DNA from: Colletes latitarsis
Lineage: Eukaryota; Arthropoda; Insecta; Hymenoptera; Colletidae
Direction of reading: 5' to 3'
DNA: 64,000 nt
Assembly (NCBI RefSeq): GCF_051014445.1
Contig: NC_135134.1
Location: 30,941,672 to 31,005,671 of the forward strand
Shown here: piece by piece, positions 24,308-37,800 of the stretch
Position numbering within the stretch: position 1 is the first letter of the stretch
Layout: each line of letters opens with the position of its first letter
Translations under genes and position numbers: made by a program
The notes under the pieces: model-generated
Database searches by the model: none
What the model was told of the DNA's origin: nothing
What the model saw: only the letters and a program-made list of their open reading frames with translations

Positions 24308-24473
24308 TTTATAAAAAAATAACGAATTTCCACAGATGCATAGAAATGCATATCAATAATGTACTGAATTAGGCGAATCGAATAATGTATAACTCACCCC
24401 GATCCGTGAACGGGCCTAGCGTTTGCTAGGAATATAATGTTCCATTACTTTTCAACAAAGTCTAAAATTTTTC
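24308..24473 (-). repeat. Right arm of long inverted repeat (U2)
   Basis: Counterpart of 4540-4700. It has 5 extra bases (AATATAATGTTCC instead of AATGTTCC), shared with U3 but not with U1 or U4. Confidence 0.7.
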
Positions 24474-24558
24474 CCAAGGGTTTTTGAATACCTATACACT
24501 GTATAGATATCCTGTTTCCTTCAACCGAACGACATGTGTCCCTAAAAAATATATTTAT

Positions 24559-24653
24559 AAAGTAAGTCGGTCAAGTAGGAAGAATATTCAGATATTTAAG
24601 AATATGAATATATTGGTAAAAATATCCATTCCTCTTACCTTTATGTCCTGTGT
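24559..24653 (+). pseudogene. Second Merlin-like or unknown fragment (U2)
   Basis: Direct repeat of the end of 21138-21410. It reads NILVKI where U1 and U4 read NVLVKI. Confidence 0.4.
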
Positions 24654-24898
24654 ATTGGATAATATAGATTTACATACTTTTACCGCTGAATTCGAAATTC
24701 TGAACTAAACATAGGTACAGGACTCGTAAAAACCGTTTTTTATTCTTTTTATAGTTTTATCTGTTTTCCAAAAAACAACCAATTAAATTAAGTTGCAAGA
24801 ATGCAAAAGCGATAAAACTTACAGAGGCTTTAATAGAAAATTATAAAACAAAATGTTTACTTAAGACTTTACCTTTTGTAAAAACCGGCGATATTGAC

Positions 24899-24909
24899 TG
24901 TGTGTGTGT
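24899..24909. repeat. Short TG microsatellite (U2)
   Basis: (TG)5.5, the same length as in U3 (45689-45699), against 9.5 units in U1 and 15.5 in U4. Confidence 0.9.
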
Positions 24910-25110
24910 AAATCGTCGTACGTTCGTGCCCGGTGCAGTAAAACATGTGCATCGATCTAGGTTACGTACGTTCCTCACGTGCCACTTTCTCAATCTATAC
25001 TTTTACATAAAAATTACTTAGAAAATCACTCCTACTCCTCATTTGGACAGAATTTTTACTTTCATGATTATAGCGAAAAGTCGTTTTCCTGCTCGGGGAA
25101 CACATATGTA

Positions 25111-26487
25111 CAGGGTATTCGGCCACCCCTGGGAAAAATTTTAATGGGGGATTCTAGATGCCAAAATACGAAAATACAGACGAAAATCAAGAATACCAAT
25201 TTGTTGATAGAGGCTACGTTAAAAAGTTATTAACAATTAAACTAAAAAATTTCAAATCGTTCTGGAAAAATTGTTATCGGTTGCGGGGGTCAATTACAAT
25301 CATTTTTGGTGAATACACATACCTCCGAAATCTTACCCACTTTCGAGATAAAAATTCGAGAATGTGTGAAATTTGTTCGATGGAAAAGAAAAATTTCAAA
25401 TCGTTTTGGAAAAATTGTTATCGGTTGCGGGGGTTACTTACAACCATTTTGGGTGAATCGTCATACCCCCCTAATCATGCGCATTTTCGAGAAAGAAATT
25501 CAGTACGGGCGGAACTTTAAACGTTAATAACTTTTTAATAAAGCCTCCATTAACAAATTGGTATTCTTGATTTTCGTCTTACTTTGGTCTCTAGAATCCC
25601 CTGGGAGAAATTGTAATGGGAGATTCTAGAGGTTAAAGTAGGATGAAAATCAAGAATACCAATTTGTTGATGGAGTAATACGATACTAAACAAGTTATTG
25701 ACGTTTAAAGTTCCGCTCTTACTTTCGAATTTTTTTCTCGAAAATGCGCAGGATTTCGTATGTGGTATGTCTATTCACCGAAAATAATTGTAATTGACCC
25801 CCGAAACCGAAAGTAATTTTTTCAGAACGATTTGAAATTTTCTTTTTCTTTCGTCGAAAAATTTAGGCACTGTCTGTCGATTTTTCTTAAAAATTCCTTT
25901 CTGATTTTTATTCAGTTTGTAAAATAGTTGTTTAATAATACTCTTTGTGTAGGTACCCATGAGCTCTACTCGCGAAAAAAAACGTTTCATTGGAATATAT
26001 TCACTATTCACTATATCAGTAGGAGTTGCGGGGGCTGTTTGAAAATTTGACCAGTTATATGGGATTTTTCTCACTTTACGGGGTCAAGGAACAACTTTTC
26101 CAACATCTCTACATATTCTCCATTAAAATATGCGTTGTGTTGCTGTTTGAAACATTAAAATCGTTCAATCCGGCTGTCGACCAAAAAAAAAAAATGCTTG
26201 TAACTGACCCCTGCAACGAAAACTAATTCTTCCAAGACGATTCGAAATTCTTTTTTACTTGAATTTTTTTTGTCGAAACTGAGTAGGATTTCGGGGGTAC
26301 GATTCTAACTGACCTCCGCGACCAACAATAATTTTTTCAGAACGATTTGAAATTTTTTTATTTAATGTTATTAATAACTACTTTTTAACGAAACCTCAGT
26401 CGAAAAATTGATATTCTTAATTTTCGTCTTATTTTGGCTTCTAGAATCTCCCATTAAAATTTTTCCCAGGGGTGGCCAAACACCCTG
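25111..26487. mobile_element. Non-autonomous CAGGG-ended DNA transposon, element a (U2)
   Basis: 1,377 bp with TA flanks. The left end reads CAGGGTATTCGG, a private change from CAGGGTGTTCGG, and the right end is GGCCAAACACCCTG. Internal subrepeats are as in U1. Confidence 0.75.
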
Positions 26488-26725
26488 TATATATTAAATC
26501 AATATTAATGAAATTACACCTTGACCGAATTCATTTCAATCCCCCCACACTAATACATATATTGTGTGTATGTACCATAAATGGTTGAGAATGGAGTCAC
26601 CTTTCCTATACTGGTATTATTAGATGGTCGCAGGTCCTGCATAAATTTCAATTTACATAATTTTTGTTTTGAGTAAACTCATTTTACTTTTTTGTATATT
26701 ACCTAATGCAACTCATATTTTCCAG

Positions 26726-27901
26726 CCATGCGATGTAGGAATATTTAGACGATTAAAAGTTGCATGGCGAAAGGTAGTACAGGAACATAGACAAAGTACG
26801 TAGGTAGACTAAACCCATTACGAAGGTGAATTTCGCACCAATATATATATCATACCATATATAAATTCCATGAAGAAGGAAATGCTTTTAAAGCTTGTGG
26901 TGGCCTATGACCGTTTAACTCAAATACAATTTACTAGACAAAACGTATTTCAGAAACAAGAAAATAAATTAGAATTCATGTCGCCAGATGAAACTGACAT
27001 CAATGACAGCAATATAGGTAGTTTTACATAGCATTCAAGAGCATATTCCAGATGATCTGAGAGGGGAACAATTTTCTTTTCTATATAGAAAATATTAAAA
27101 TACAATCGGGACACAACTAAGACACAACACAAGACACAACTCGCAGAGAGAAAGCACTGCTGATGTTCAACGCAGTGCAGTTCATAGTAACAGTAAAACC
27201 AATACCAGTGTAGAAGACTAATTTAACAACGTTTCGCTAGAAGAAACTAATATATGATATACTGATCATTAATTAACTTTAATATTTCATGACAATGATG
27301 CTTTTACTTTTTTCTAATGGGAATTGTTTTGTTTCCGATGGTACTGAAATCAAACTACATTAATTCTACAACGTTACTTTACTTATTTTCTCGTAAAGAC
27401 AAAGATTCTTCAGAATCTATTCTGGATAAACATTATCAACATTATCAAAAAATTGAAAAAACAACAAAGAAAAGAAAAGAAAAGAAAAGAAATATAGAAA
27501 GGTGTGTGCAATCAAAGTTACATCAAAGACATGGAAATAGACTCAGCTTGAAAAAATAGAAGCAATTGATAACCAGGAAAAAGAAAAACAAAGAATGAAA
27601 GAAGAACGATTAGAAAAGAAAAAAACAAGCCGAGAAATTAAAAGAAGAAAAGCTATTGAAAAAAGAAAGAAAAACAGAAAAATGAAAAGGAAAAGGAGAA
27701 AGAAAAGCAAGACGAAGAGAAGGAGAAATGTAAAACTCAAACTAAAAATAAAAATAAAGTTAAGAACGTGAAAAGAAAATAATAAATAATATTATTGTGT
27801 TGTTTTTACAGGGTGAATGTAGTAACTGAACCAGGTGGTTATGACTATGCAACATTTTTATTAGCATCTTTTTCAAACTCCACTTGGAACAACACTGTAC
27901 G
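26726..27901 (+). pseudogene. pogo/Tigger-type transposase C-terminal remnant (U2)
   Basis: Counterpart of 6993-8180 with PCDVGIF, ITKVNFAP, FKACGL, the Lys-rich tail and the TTTTTACAG acceptor ending at 27811. The AAAAG run is 5 units (about 27469-27492), and an extra ATAT precedes the CATACCATAT stretch. It reads CAGAAACAAG at 26951-26960 where U3 and U4 read CAGAAAGAAG. Confidence 0.75.
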
Positions 27902-28206
27902 TATGTATGTATGGGATTATCAGGAACCGTGTTTGTTCGTTAATCGGCACACTCGTATTTATTTCGTTAAACACAGTCACACCTACTACGTACTTTTCTT
28001 CAATCTTTCTCTCTTCCGTGCTGTCTTTTCTCGCTTTCTGGGTTATTCACCCATCAGCTGTTCGGCCGTACGCTCGCCGCGTGTTGACGGCTTTTTCGGC
28101 GGTAACCGTCTTCGCTCGTGCAAGCTCGTGGACAGCGAACGATTCGCTGTTCGGCCAAAAATTCGTGCGCGATTTAATAATTTTCAACTGCACGGTTCCC
28201 TACATA
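27902..28206. other. GC-richer stretch of unknown origin (U2)
   Basis: Counterpart of 8181-8485. Reads GCTGTTCGGCC at about 28147, shared with U3 and U4, where U1 has GCTGTACGGCC. Confidence 0.5.
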
Positions 28207-28883
28207 CAGGGTGTTCGGCCATCCATGGGAAAAATTTTAATGGGGGATTCTAGAGGTCAAAATAAGACGAAAATCAAGAATACCAATTTGTTGATGGAGG
28301 CACTGTTAAAAAGTTATTAATGTTTAAAGTTCCGCTCGTACTGAATTTTTTTCTCGAAAATGCGCAAGATTACGGGGGTATGTCTATACATAAAAAATGA
28401 TTGTCACCGACCCTCGCAACTGAAAATAATTTTTCACAGAACGATTTGAAATCTTTCTTTTTCATCGAAAAATATAGGCACCCGATTAGATTTTCGGTAA
28501 GGAATTTTTTTCTCGAAAGTGCGTAGGATTTCGGGCGTATGTGTAATGACCAAAAATGATTGTAATTGACCCCTGTAACCGAAAATAATTTTTTTAGAAC
28601 GATTTGAAAAATTTGTTTTTCGCCGAAAAATATCAACACATACTCGAATTTTTTTCTCGAAACTGAGTAGGATTTCGAATATATGTCTATTCACTGAAAA
28701 TGCTTGTAATTGACCTCCGCAGCCGAAAATAATTTTTCCGGAACGATTTGAAATTTTTGAATTTAATTGTTAATAACTTTTTAACGAAGCCTCCATCAAC
28801 AAATTGGTATTCTTGATTTTCGTCTTAGTTTGGCCTCTAGAATCTCCTATTAAAATGTTTCTCAGGGCTGGCCGAACACCCTG
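28207..28883. mobile_element. Non-autonomous CAGGG-ended DNA transposon, element b (U2)
   Basis: 677 bp, TA-flanked; here both ends are canonical (CAGGGTGTTCGGCC and GGCCGAACACCCTG). The last 150 bp match U4 (TTCCGGAACGATTTG) rather than U1 and U3 (TTCTGGAACGACTTG). Confidence 0.78.
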
Positions 28884-28893
28884 TATACTACTA

Positions 28894-31800
28894 TGTTGGT
28901 CAGATCCATGGTTTGTTCCGGTTTGAATCACGCAGTAATGTGGGCCCACAAAGAAGCAGTCAATTAAACCTGATTTCGATCAATATTTTAGAGGATAACA
29001 CCGGTTAGGTCTGGGTCAGGTCTGGGTTATGCCCGCATCTGGCTCATGATTATGCCTTCTTCGCATACTTGTTGGCCAGATCCTGGGTTTTTTTCGGGTT
29101 TGAATCACGTAGTAATGTGGTACCACACAGTAACAGTCAATTAAACCTGGATTCGGCCAGTATTTTAGAGGATAACACCGGTTAGGTCTGGGTTGGGTCT
29201 GGGATATGCCCGCATCTGGCTCATGATTTTGCCTTCTTCGCATACTTGTTGGCCAGATCCTGGGTTTTTTTCGTGTTTGAATCACGTAGTAATGTGGTAA
29301 CACACTGAAGCAGTCAATTAAACCTGGTTTCGATCAATATTTTAGAGGATAACACCGGTTAGGTCTGGGTTAGGTCTGGGTTATGCCCGCATCTGGCTCA
29401 TGATTATGCCTTCTTCGCATACTTGTTGGCCAGATCCTGGGTTTTTTTCGGGTTTGAATCACGTAGTAATGTGGTACCACACAGTAACAGTCAATTAAAC
29501 CTGGATTCGGCCAGTATTTTAGAGGATAACACCGGTTAGGTCTGGGTTAGGTCTGGGATATGCCCGCATCTGGCTCATGATTTTGCCTTCTTCGCATACT
29601 TGTTGGCCAGATCTTGGGTTTTTTTCGTGTTTGAATCACGTAGTAATGTGGTAACACACTGAAGCAGTCAATTAAACCTGGTTTCGATCAATATTTTAGA
29701 GGATAACACCGGTTAGGTCTGGGTTAGGTCAGGGTTATGCCCGCATCTGGCTCATGATTTTGCCTTCATCGCATACTTGTTGGCCAGATCCTGGGTTTTT
29801 TCCGTGTTTGAATCACGTAGTAATGTGGTCACACACTGAAGCAGTCAATTAAACCTGGTTTCGATCAATATTTCAGAGGATAACACCGGTTAGGTCTGGG
29901 TTAGGTCTGGGAAATGCGCGCATCTGGCTTATTCTTTCGCATTCTTCGCATACTTGTTGGCCAGATCCTGGGTATTTTCCGTGTTTGAAACACGTAGTAA
30001 TGTGGTAACACACTGAAGCAGTCAATTAAACCTGGATTCGGTCAGTATTTTAGAGGATAACACCGGTTAGGTCTGGGTTAGGTCTGGGATGTGCGCGCAT
30101 CTGGCTTATACTTTCGCCTTTTTCGCATACTTGTTGGCCAGATCCTGGGTTTTTTTCGTGTTTGAATCACGTAGTAATGTGGTACCACACTGAAGCAGTC
30201 AATTAAACCTGGTTTCGATCAATATTTTAGAGGATAACACCGGTTAGGTCTGGGTTAGGTCTGGGTTATGCCCGCATCTGGCTCATGATTCTGCCTTCTC
30301 CGCATACTTGTTGGCCAGATCCTGGGTTTTTTTCGTGTTTGAATCACGTAGGAATGTGGTAACACACTGAAGCAGTCAATTAAACCTGGTTTCGATCAAT
30401 ATTTCAGAGGATAACACCGGTTAGGTCTGGGTTAGGTCTGGGTTATGCCCGCATCTGGCTCATGATTTTGCCTTCTTCGCATACTTGTTGGCCAGATCCT
30501 GGGTTTTTTTCGTGTTTGAATCACGTAGTAATGTGGTAACACACTGAAGCAGTCAATTAAACCTGGTTTCGATCAATATTTTAGAGGATAACACCGGTTA
30601 GGTCTGGGTTAGGTCTGGGTTATGCCCGCATCTGGCTCATGATTTTGCCTTCTTCGCATACTTGTTGGCCAGATCCTGGGTTTTTTTCGTGTTTGAATCA
30701 CGTAGTAATGTGGTAATACACTGAAGCAGTCAATTAAACCTGGTTTCGATCAATATTTCAGAGGATAACACCGGTTAGGTCTGGGTTAGGTCTGGGTTAT
30801 GCCCGCATCTGGCTCATGATTTTGCCTTCTTCGCATACTTGTTGGCTAGATCCTGGGTTTTTTTCGTGTTTGAATCACGTAGGAATGTGGTAACACACTG
30901 AAGCAATCAATTAAACCTGGTTTCGATCAATATTTCAGAGGATAACACCGGTTAGGTCTGGGTTAGGTCTGGGAAATGCGCGCATCTGGCTTATTCTTTC
31001 GCATTCTTCGCATACTTGTTGGCCAGATCCTGGGTATTTTCCGTGTTTGAAACACGTAGTAATGTGGTAACACACTGAAGCAGTCAACTAAACCTGGTTT
31101 CGATCAATATTTCAGAGGATAACACCGGTTAGGTCTGGGTTAGGACTGGGTTATGCCCGCATCTGGCTCATGATTTTGCCTTCATCGCATACTTGTTGGC
31201 CAGATCCTGGGTTTTTTTCGGGTTTGAATCACGTAGTAATGTGGTACCACACAGAAACAGTCCACTAAACCTGGATTCGGACAGTATTTAGGAGGATAAC
31301 ACCGGTTAGGTCTGGGTTAGGTACGGGATATGCGCGCATATGGCTTATACTTTCGCCTTTTTCGCAAACTTGTTGGCCAGATGCTGGGTTTTTTCCGTGT
31401 TTGAATCACGTAGTAATGTGGTAACACACTGAAGCAGTCAATTAAACCTGGTTTCGATCAATATTTCAGAGGATAACACCGGTTAGGTCTGGGTTAGGTC
31501 TGGGAAATGCGCGCATCTGGCTTATACTTTCGCCTTCTTCGCATACTTGTTGGCCAGATCCTGGGTTTTTTTCGTGTTTGAATCACGTAGGAATGTGGTA
31601 ACACACTGAAGCAGTCAATTAAACCTGGTTTCGATCAATATTTTAGAGGATAACACCGGTTAGGTCTGGGTTTGGTCTGGGATAAGCGCGCATCTGGCTT
31701 ATACTTTCGCCTTCTTCGCATACTTGTTGGCCAGATCCTGGGTTTTTTTCGTGTTTGAATCACGTAGGAATGTGGTAACACACTGAAGCAGTCAATTAAA

Positions 31801-34800
31801 CCTGGTTTCGATCAATATTTCAGAGGATAACACCGGTTAGGTCTGGGTTAGGTCTGGGTTATGCCCGCATCTGGCTCATGATTTTGCCTTCTTCGCATAC
31901 TTGTTGGCTAGATCCTGGGTTTTTTTCGTGTTTGAATCACGTAGGAATGTGGTAACACACTGAAGCAGTCAATTAAACCTGGTTTCGATCAATATTTTAG
32001 AGGATAACACCGGTTAGGTCTGGGTTAGGTCTGGGTTATGCCCGCATCTGGCTCATGATTTTGCCTTCTTCGCATACTTGTTGGCCAGATCCTGGGTTTT
32101 TTTCGTGTTTGAATCACGTAGGAATGTGGTAACACACTGAAGCAGTCAATTAAACCTGGTTTCGATCAATATTTCAGAGGATAACACCGGTTAGGTCTGG
32201 GTTAGGTCTGGGAAATGCGCGCATCTGGCTCATGATTTTGCCTTCTTCGCATACTTGTTGGCCAGATCCTAGGTATTTTCCGTGTTTGAATCACGTAGTA
32301 ATGTGGTAACACACTGAAGCAGTCAATTAAACCTGGTTTCGATCAATATTTCAGAGGATAACACCGGTTAGGTCTGGGTTAGGTCTGGGAAATGCGCGCA
32401 TCTGGCTTATTCTTTCGCATTCTTCGCATACTTGTTGGCCAGATCCTGGGTTTTTTCCGTGTTTGAATCACGTAGTAATGTGGTAACACACTGAAGCAGT
32501 CAATTAAACCTGTTTTCGATCAATATTTCAGAGGATAACACCGGTTAGGTCTGGGTTAGGTCTGGGTTATGCCCGCATCTGGCTCATGATTTTGCCTTCT
32601 TCGCATACTTGTTGGCCAGATCCTGGGTTTTTTTCGTGTTTGAATCACGTAGGAATGTGGTAACACACTGAAGCAGTCAATTAAACCTGGTTTCGATCAA
32701 TATTTTAGAGGATAACACCGGTTAGGTCTGGGTTTGGTCTGGGATAAGCGCGCATCTGGCTTATACTTTCGCCTTCTTCGCATACTTGTTGGCCAGATCC
32801 TGGGTTTTTTTCGTGTTTGAATCACGTAGGAATGTGGTAACACACTGAAGCAGTCAATTAAACCTGGTTTCGATCAATATTTTAGAGGATAACACCGGTT
32901 AGGTCTGGGTTAGGTCTGGGTTATGCCCGCATCTGGCTCATGATTTTGCCTTCTTCGCATACTTGTTGGCCAGATCCTGCGTTTTTTTCGTGTTTGAATC
33001 ACGTAGTAATGTGGTAACACACTGAAGCAGTCAATTAAACCTGGTTTCGATCAATATTTTAGAGGATAACACCGGTTAGGTCTGGGTTAGGTCTGGGTTA
33101 TGCCCGCATCTGGCTCATGATTTTGCCTTCATCGCATACTTGTTGGCCAGATCCTGGGTTTTTTTCGGGTTTGAATCACGTAGTAATGTGGTACCACACA
33201 GAAACAGTCCACTAAACCTGGATTCGGTCAGTATTTAGGAGGATAACACCGGTTAGGTCTGGGTTAGGTCCGGGATATGCGCGCATATGGCTTATACTTT
33301 CGCCTTTTTCGCAAACTTGTTGGCCAGATGCTGGGTTTTTTCCGTGTTTGAATCACGTAGTAATGTGGTAACACACTGAAGCAGTCAATTAAACCTGGTT
33401 TCGATCAATATTTCAGAGGATAACACCGGTTAGGTCTGGGTTAGGTCTGGGAAATGAACGCATCTGGCTTATACTTTCGCCTTCTTCGCATACTTGTTGG
33501 CCAGATCCTGGGTTTTTTTCGTGTTTGAATCATGTAGGAATGTGGTAACACACTGAAGCAGTCAATTAAACCTGGTTTCGATCAATATTTTAGAGGATAA
33601 CACCGGTTAGGTCTGGGTTAGGTCTGGGTTATGCCCGCATCTGGCTCATGATTTTGCCTTCTTCGCATACTTGTTGGCCAGATCCTGGGTTTTTCTCGTG
33701 TTTGAATCACGTAGTAATGTGGTAACACACTGAAGCAGTCAATTAAACCTGGTTTCGATCAATATTTTAGAGGATAACACCGGTTAGGTCTGGGTTAGGT
33801 CTGGGTTATGCCCGCATCTGGCTCATGATTTTGCCTTCTTCGCATACTTGTTGGCCAGATCCTGGGTTTTTTTCGGGTTTGAATCACGTAGGAATGTGGT
33901 AACACACTGAAGCAGTCAATTAAACCTGGTTTCGATCAATATTTCAGAGGATAACACCGGTTAGGTCTGGGTTAGGTCTGGGAAATGCGCGCATCTGGCT
34001 CATGATTTTGCCTTCTTCGCATACTTGTTGGCCAGATCCTAGGTATTTTCCGTGTTTGAATCACGTAGTAATGTGGTAACACACTGAAGCAGTCAATTAA
34101 ACCTGGTTTCGATCAATATTTCAGAGGATAACACCGGTTAGGTCTGGGTTAGGTCTGGGAAATGCGCGCATCTGGCTTATTCTTTCGCATTCTTCGCATA
34201 CTTGTTGGCCAGATCCTGGGTATTTTCCGTGTTTGAAACACGTAGTAATGTGGTAACACACTGAAGCAGTCAACTAAACCTGGTTTCGATCAATATTTCA
34301 GAGGATAACACCGGTTAGGTCTGGGTTAGGTCTGGGAAATGCGCGCATCTGGCTTATTCTTTCGCATTCTTCGCATACTTGTTGGCCAGATCCTGGGTTT
34401 TTTTCGTGTTTGAATCACGTAGGAATGTGGTAACACACTGAAGCAGTCAATTAAACCTGGTTTCGATCATTATTTCAGAGGATAACACCGGTTAGGTCTG
34501 GGTTAGGTCTGGGAAATGCGCGCATCTGGCTCATGATTTTGCCTTCATCGCATACTTGTTGGCCAGATCCTGGGTTTTTTCCGTGTTTGAATCACGTAGT
34601 AATGTGGTAACACACTGAAGCAGTCAATTAAACCTGGTTTCGATCAATATTTTAGAGGATAACACCGGTTAGGTCTGGGTTAGGTCTGGGTTATGCCCGC
34701 ATCTGGCTCATGATTTTGCCTTCATCGCATACTTGTTGGCCAGATCCTGGGTTTTTTTCGTGTTTGAATCACGTAGGAATGTGGTAACACACTGAAGCAG

Positions 34801-37800
34801 TCAATTAAACCTGGTTTCGATCAATATTTTAGAGGATAACACCGGTTAGGTCTGGGTTAGGTCTGGGTTATGCCCGCATCTGGCTCATGATTTTGCCTTC
34901 TTCGCATACTTGTTGGCCAGATCCCGGGTTTTTTTCGTGTTTGAATCACGTAGGAATGTGGTAACACACTGAAGCAGTCAATTATACCTGGTTTCGATCA
35001 ATATTTTAGAGGATAACACCGGTTAGGTCTGGGTTTGGTCTGGGATAAGCGCGCATCTGGCTTATACTTTCGCCTTCTTCGCATACTTGTTGGCCAGATC
35101 CTGGGTTTTTTTCGTGTTTGAATCACGTAGGAATGTGGTAACACACTGAAGCAGTCAATTAAACCTGGTTTCGATCAATATTTTAGAGGATAACACCGGT
35201 TAGGTCGGGGTTAGGTCTGGGTTATGCCCGCATCTGGCTCATGATTTTGCCTTCTTCGCATACTTGTTGGCCAGATCCTGGGTTTTTTTCGTGTTTGAAT
35301 CACGTAGTAATGTGGTAACACACTGAAGCAGTCAATTAAACCTGGTTTCGATCAATATTTTAGAGGATAACACCGGTTAGGTCTGGGTTAGGTCTGGGTT
35401 ATGCCCGCATCTGGCTCATGATTTTGCCTTCATCGCATACTTGTTGGCCAGATCCTGGGTTTTTTTCGGGTTTGAATCACGTAGTAATGTGGTACCACAC
35501 AGAAACAGTCCACTAAACCTGGATTCGGACAGTATTTAGGAGGATAACACCGGTTAGGTCTGGGTTAGGTCCGGGATATGCGCGCATATGGCTTATACTT
35601 TCGCCTTTTTCGCAAACTTGTTGGCCAGATGCTGGGTTTTTTCCGTGTTTGAATCACGTAGTAATGTGGTAACACACTGAAGCAGTCAATTAAACCTGGT
35701 TTCGATCAATATTTTAGAGGATAACACCGGTTAGGTCTGGGTTAGGTCTGGGTTATGCCCGCATCTGGCTCATGATTTTGCCTTCATCGCATACTTGTTG
35801 GCCAGATCCTGGGTTTTTTCAGTGTTTGAATCACGTAGTAATATGGTAACTCACTGAAGCAGTCAATTAAACCTGGTTTCGATCAATATTTCAGAGGATA
35901 ACACCGGTTAGGTCTGGGTTAGGTCTGGGTTATGCCCGCATCTGGCTCATGATTTTGCCTTCTTCGCATACTTGTTGGCTAGATCCTGGGTTTTTTTCGT
36001 GTTTGAATCACGTACGAATGTGGTAACACACTGAAGCAGTCAATTAAACCTGGTTTCGATCAATATTTTAGGGGATAACACCGGTTAGGTCTGGGTTTGG
36101 TCTGGGATACGCGCGCATCTGGCTTATACTTTCGCCTTCTTCGCATACTTGTTGGCCAGATCCTGGGTTTTTTTCGTGTTTGAATCACGTAGGAATGTGG
36201 TAACACACTGAAGCAGTCAATTAAACCTGGTTTCGATCAATATTTCAGAGGATAACACCGGTTAGGTCTGGGTTAGGTCTGGGAAATGCGCGCATCTGGC
36301 TTATTCTTTCGCATTCTTCGCATACTTGTTGGCCAGATCCTGGGTATTTTCCGTGTTTGAAACACGTAGTAATGTGGTAACACACTGAAGCAGTCAATTA
36401 AACCTGGTTTCGATCAATATTTTAGAGGATAACGCCGGTTAGGTCTGGGTTAGGTCTGGGAAATGCGCGCATCTGGCTCATGATTTTGCCTTCATCGCAT
36501 ACTTGTTGGCCAGATCCTGGGTTTTTTCCGTGTTTGAATCACGTAGTAATGTGGTAACACACTGAAGCAGTCTATTAAACCTGGTTTCGATCAATATTTC
36601 AGAGGATAACACCGGTTAGGTCTGGGTTAGGTCTGGGAAATGCGCGCATCTGGCTTATACTTTCGCCTTCTTCGCATACTTGTTGGCCAGATCCTGGGTT
36701 TTTTTCGTGTTTGAATCACGTAGGAATGTGGTAACACACTGAAGCAGTCAATTAAACCTGGTTTCGATCAATATTTCAGAGGATAACACCGGTTAGGTCT
36801 GGGTTAGGTCTGGGTTATGCCCGCATCTGGCTCATGATTTTGCCTTCTTCGCATACTTGTTGGCCAGATCCTGGGTTTTTTTCGTGTTTGAATCACGTAG
36901 GAATGTGGTAACACACTGAAGCAGTCAATTAAACCTGGTTTCGATCAATATTTTAGAGGATAACACCGGTTAGGTCTGGGTTTGGTCTGGGATAAGCGCG
37001 CATCTGGCTTATACTTTCGCCTTCTTCGCATACTTGTTGGCCAGATCCTGGGTTTTTTTCGTGTTTGAATCACGTAGGAATGTGGTAACACACTGAAGCA
37101 GTCAATTAAACCTGGTTTCGATCAATATTTTAGAGGATAACACCGGTTAGGTCTGCGTTAGGTCTGGGTTATGCCCGCATCTGGCTCATGATTTTGCCTT
37201 CTTCGCATACTTGTTGGCCAGATCCTGCGTTTTTTTCGTGTTTGAATCACGTAGTAATGTGGTAACACACTGAAGCAGTCAATTAAACCTGGTTTCGATC
37301 AATATTTTAGAGGATAACACCGGTTAGGTCTGGGTTAGGTCTGGGTTATGCCCGCATCTGGCTCATGATTTTGCCTTCATCGCATACTTGTTGGCCAGAT
37401 CCTGGGTTTTTTTCGGGTTTGAATCACGTAGTAATGTGGTACCACACAGAAACAGTCCACTAAACCTGGATTCGGTCAGTATTTAGGAGGATAACACCGG
37501 TTAGGTCTGGGTTAGGTCCGGGATATGCGCGCATATGGCTTATACTTTCGCCTTTTTCGCAAACTTGTTGGCCAGATGCTGGGTTTTTTCCGTGTTTGAA
37601 TCACGTAGTAATGTGGTAACACACTGAAGCAGTCAATTAAACCTGGTTTCGATCAATATTTCAGAGGATAACACCGGTTAGGTCTGGGTTAGGTCTGGGA
37701 AATGCGCGCAACTGGCTTATACTTTCGCCTTCTTCGCATACTTGTTGGCCAGATCCTGGGTTTTTTTCGTGTTTGAATCACGTAGGAATGTGGTAACACA

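Larger units (their letters stand above)
20677..28893 (+). repeat. Composite TE-derived long unit U2 (8,217 bp)
   Basis: Same order of parts as U1. It begins after TGTTGGCCA and is followed by TGTTGGTCAGATCC, giving the clearest 9-bp flanking repeat of the four units. U2 carries the 8 bp missing from U1 near 22213 and shares with U3 the 19-bp insertion near 24834 and the loss of about 48 bp near 25010. It shares with U4 the right junction and the last 150 bp. Stretches without recognised sequence (20677-21137, 21676-22288, 22616-22932, 24654-25110, 26490-26725) correspond to those described for U1. Confidence 0.95.

Noticed and set aside
29016..29303. 95-codon minus-strand open frame in satellite
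   Set aside because: It repeats with the 177-bp period (177 is divisible by 3, so a stop-free frame can persist) and encodes satellite sequence only.
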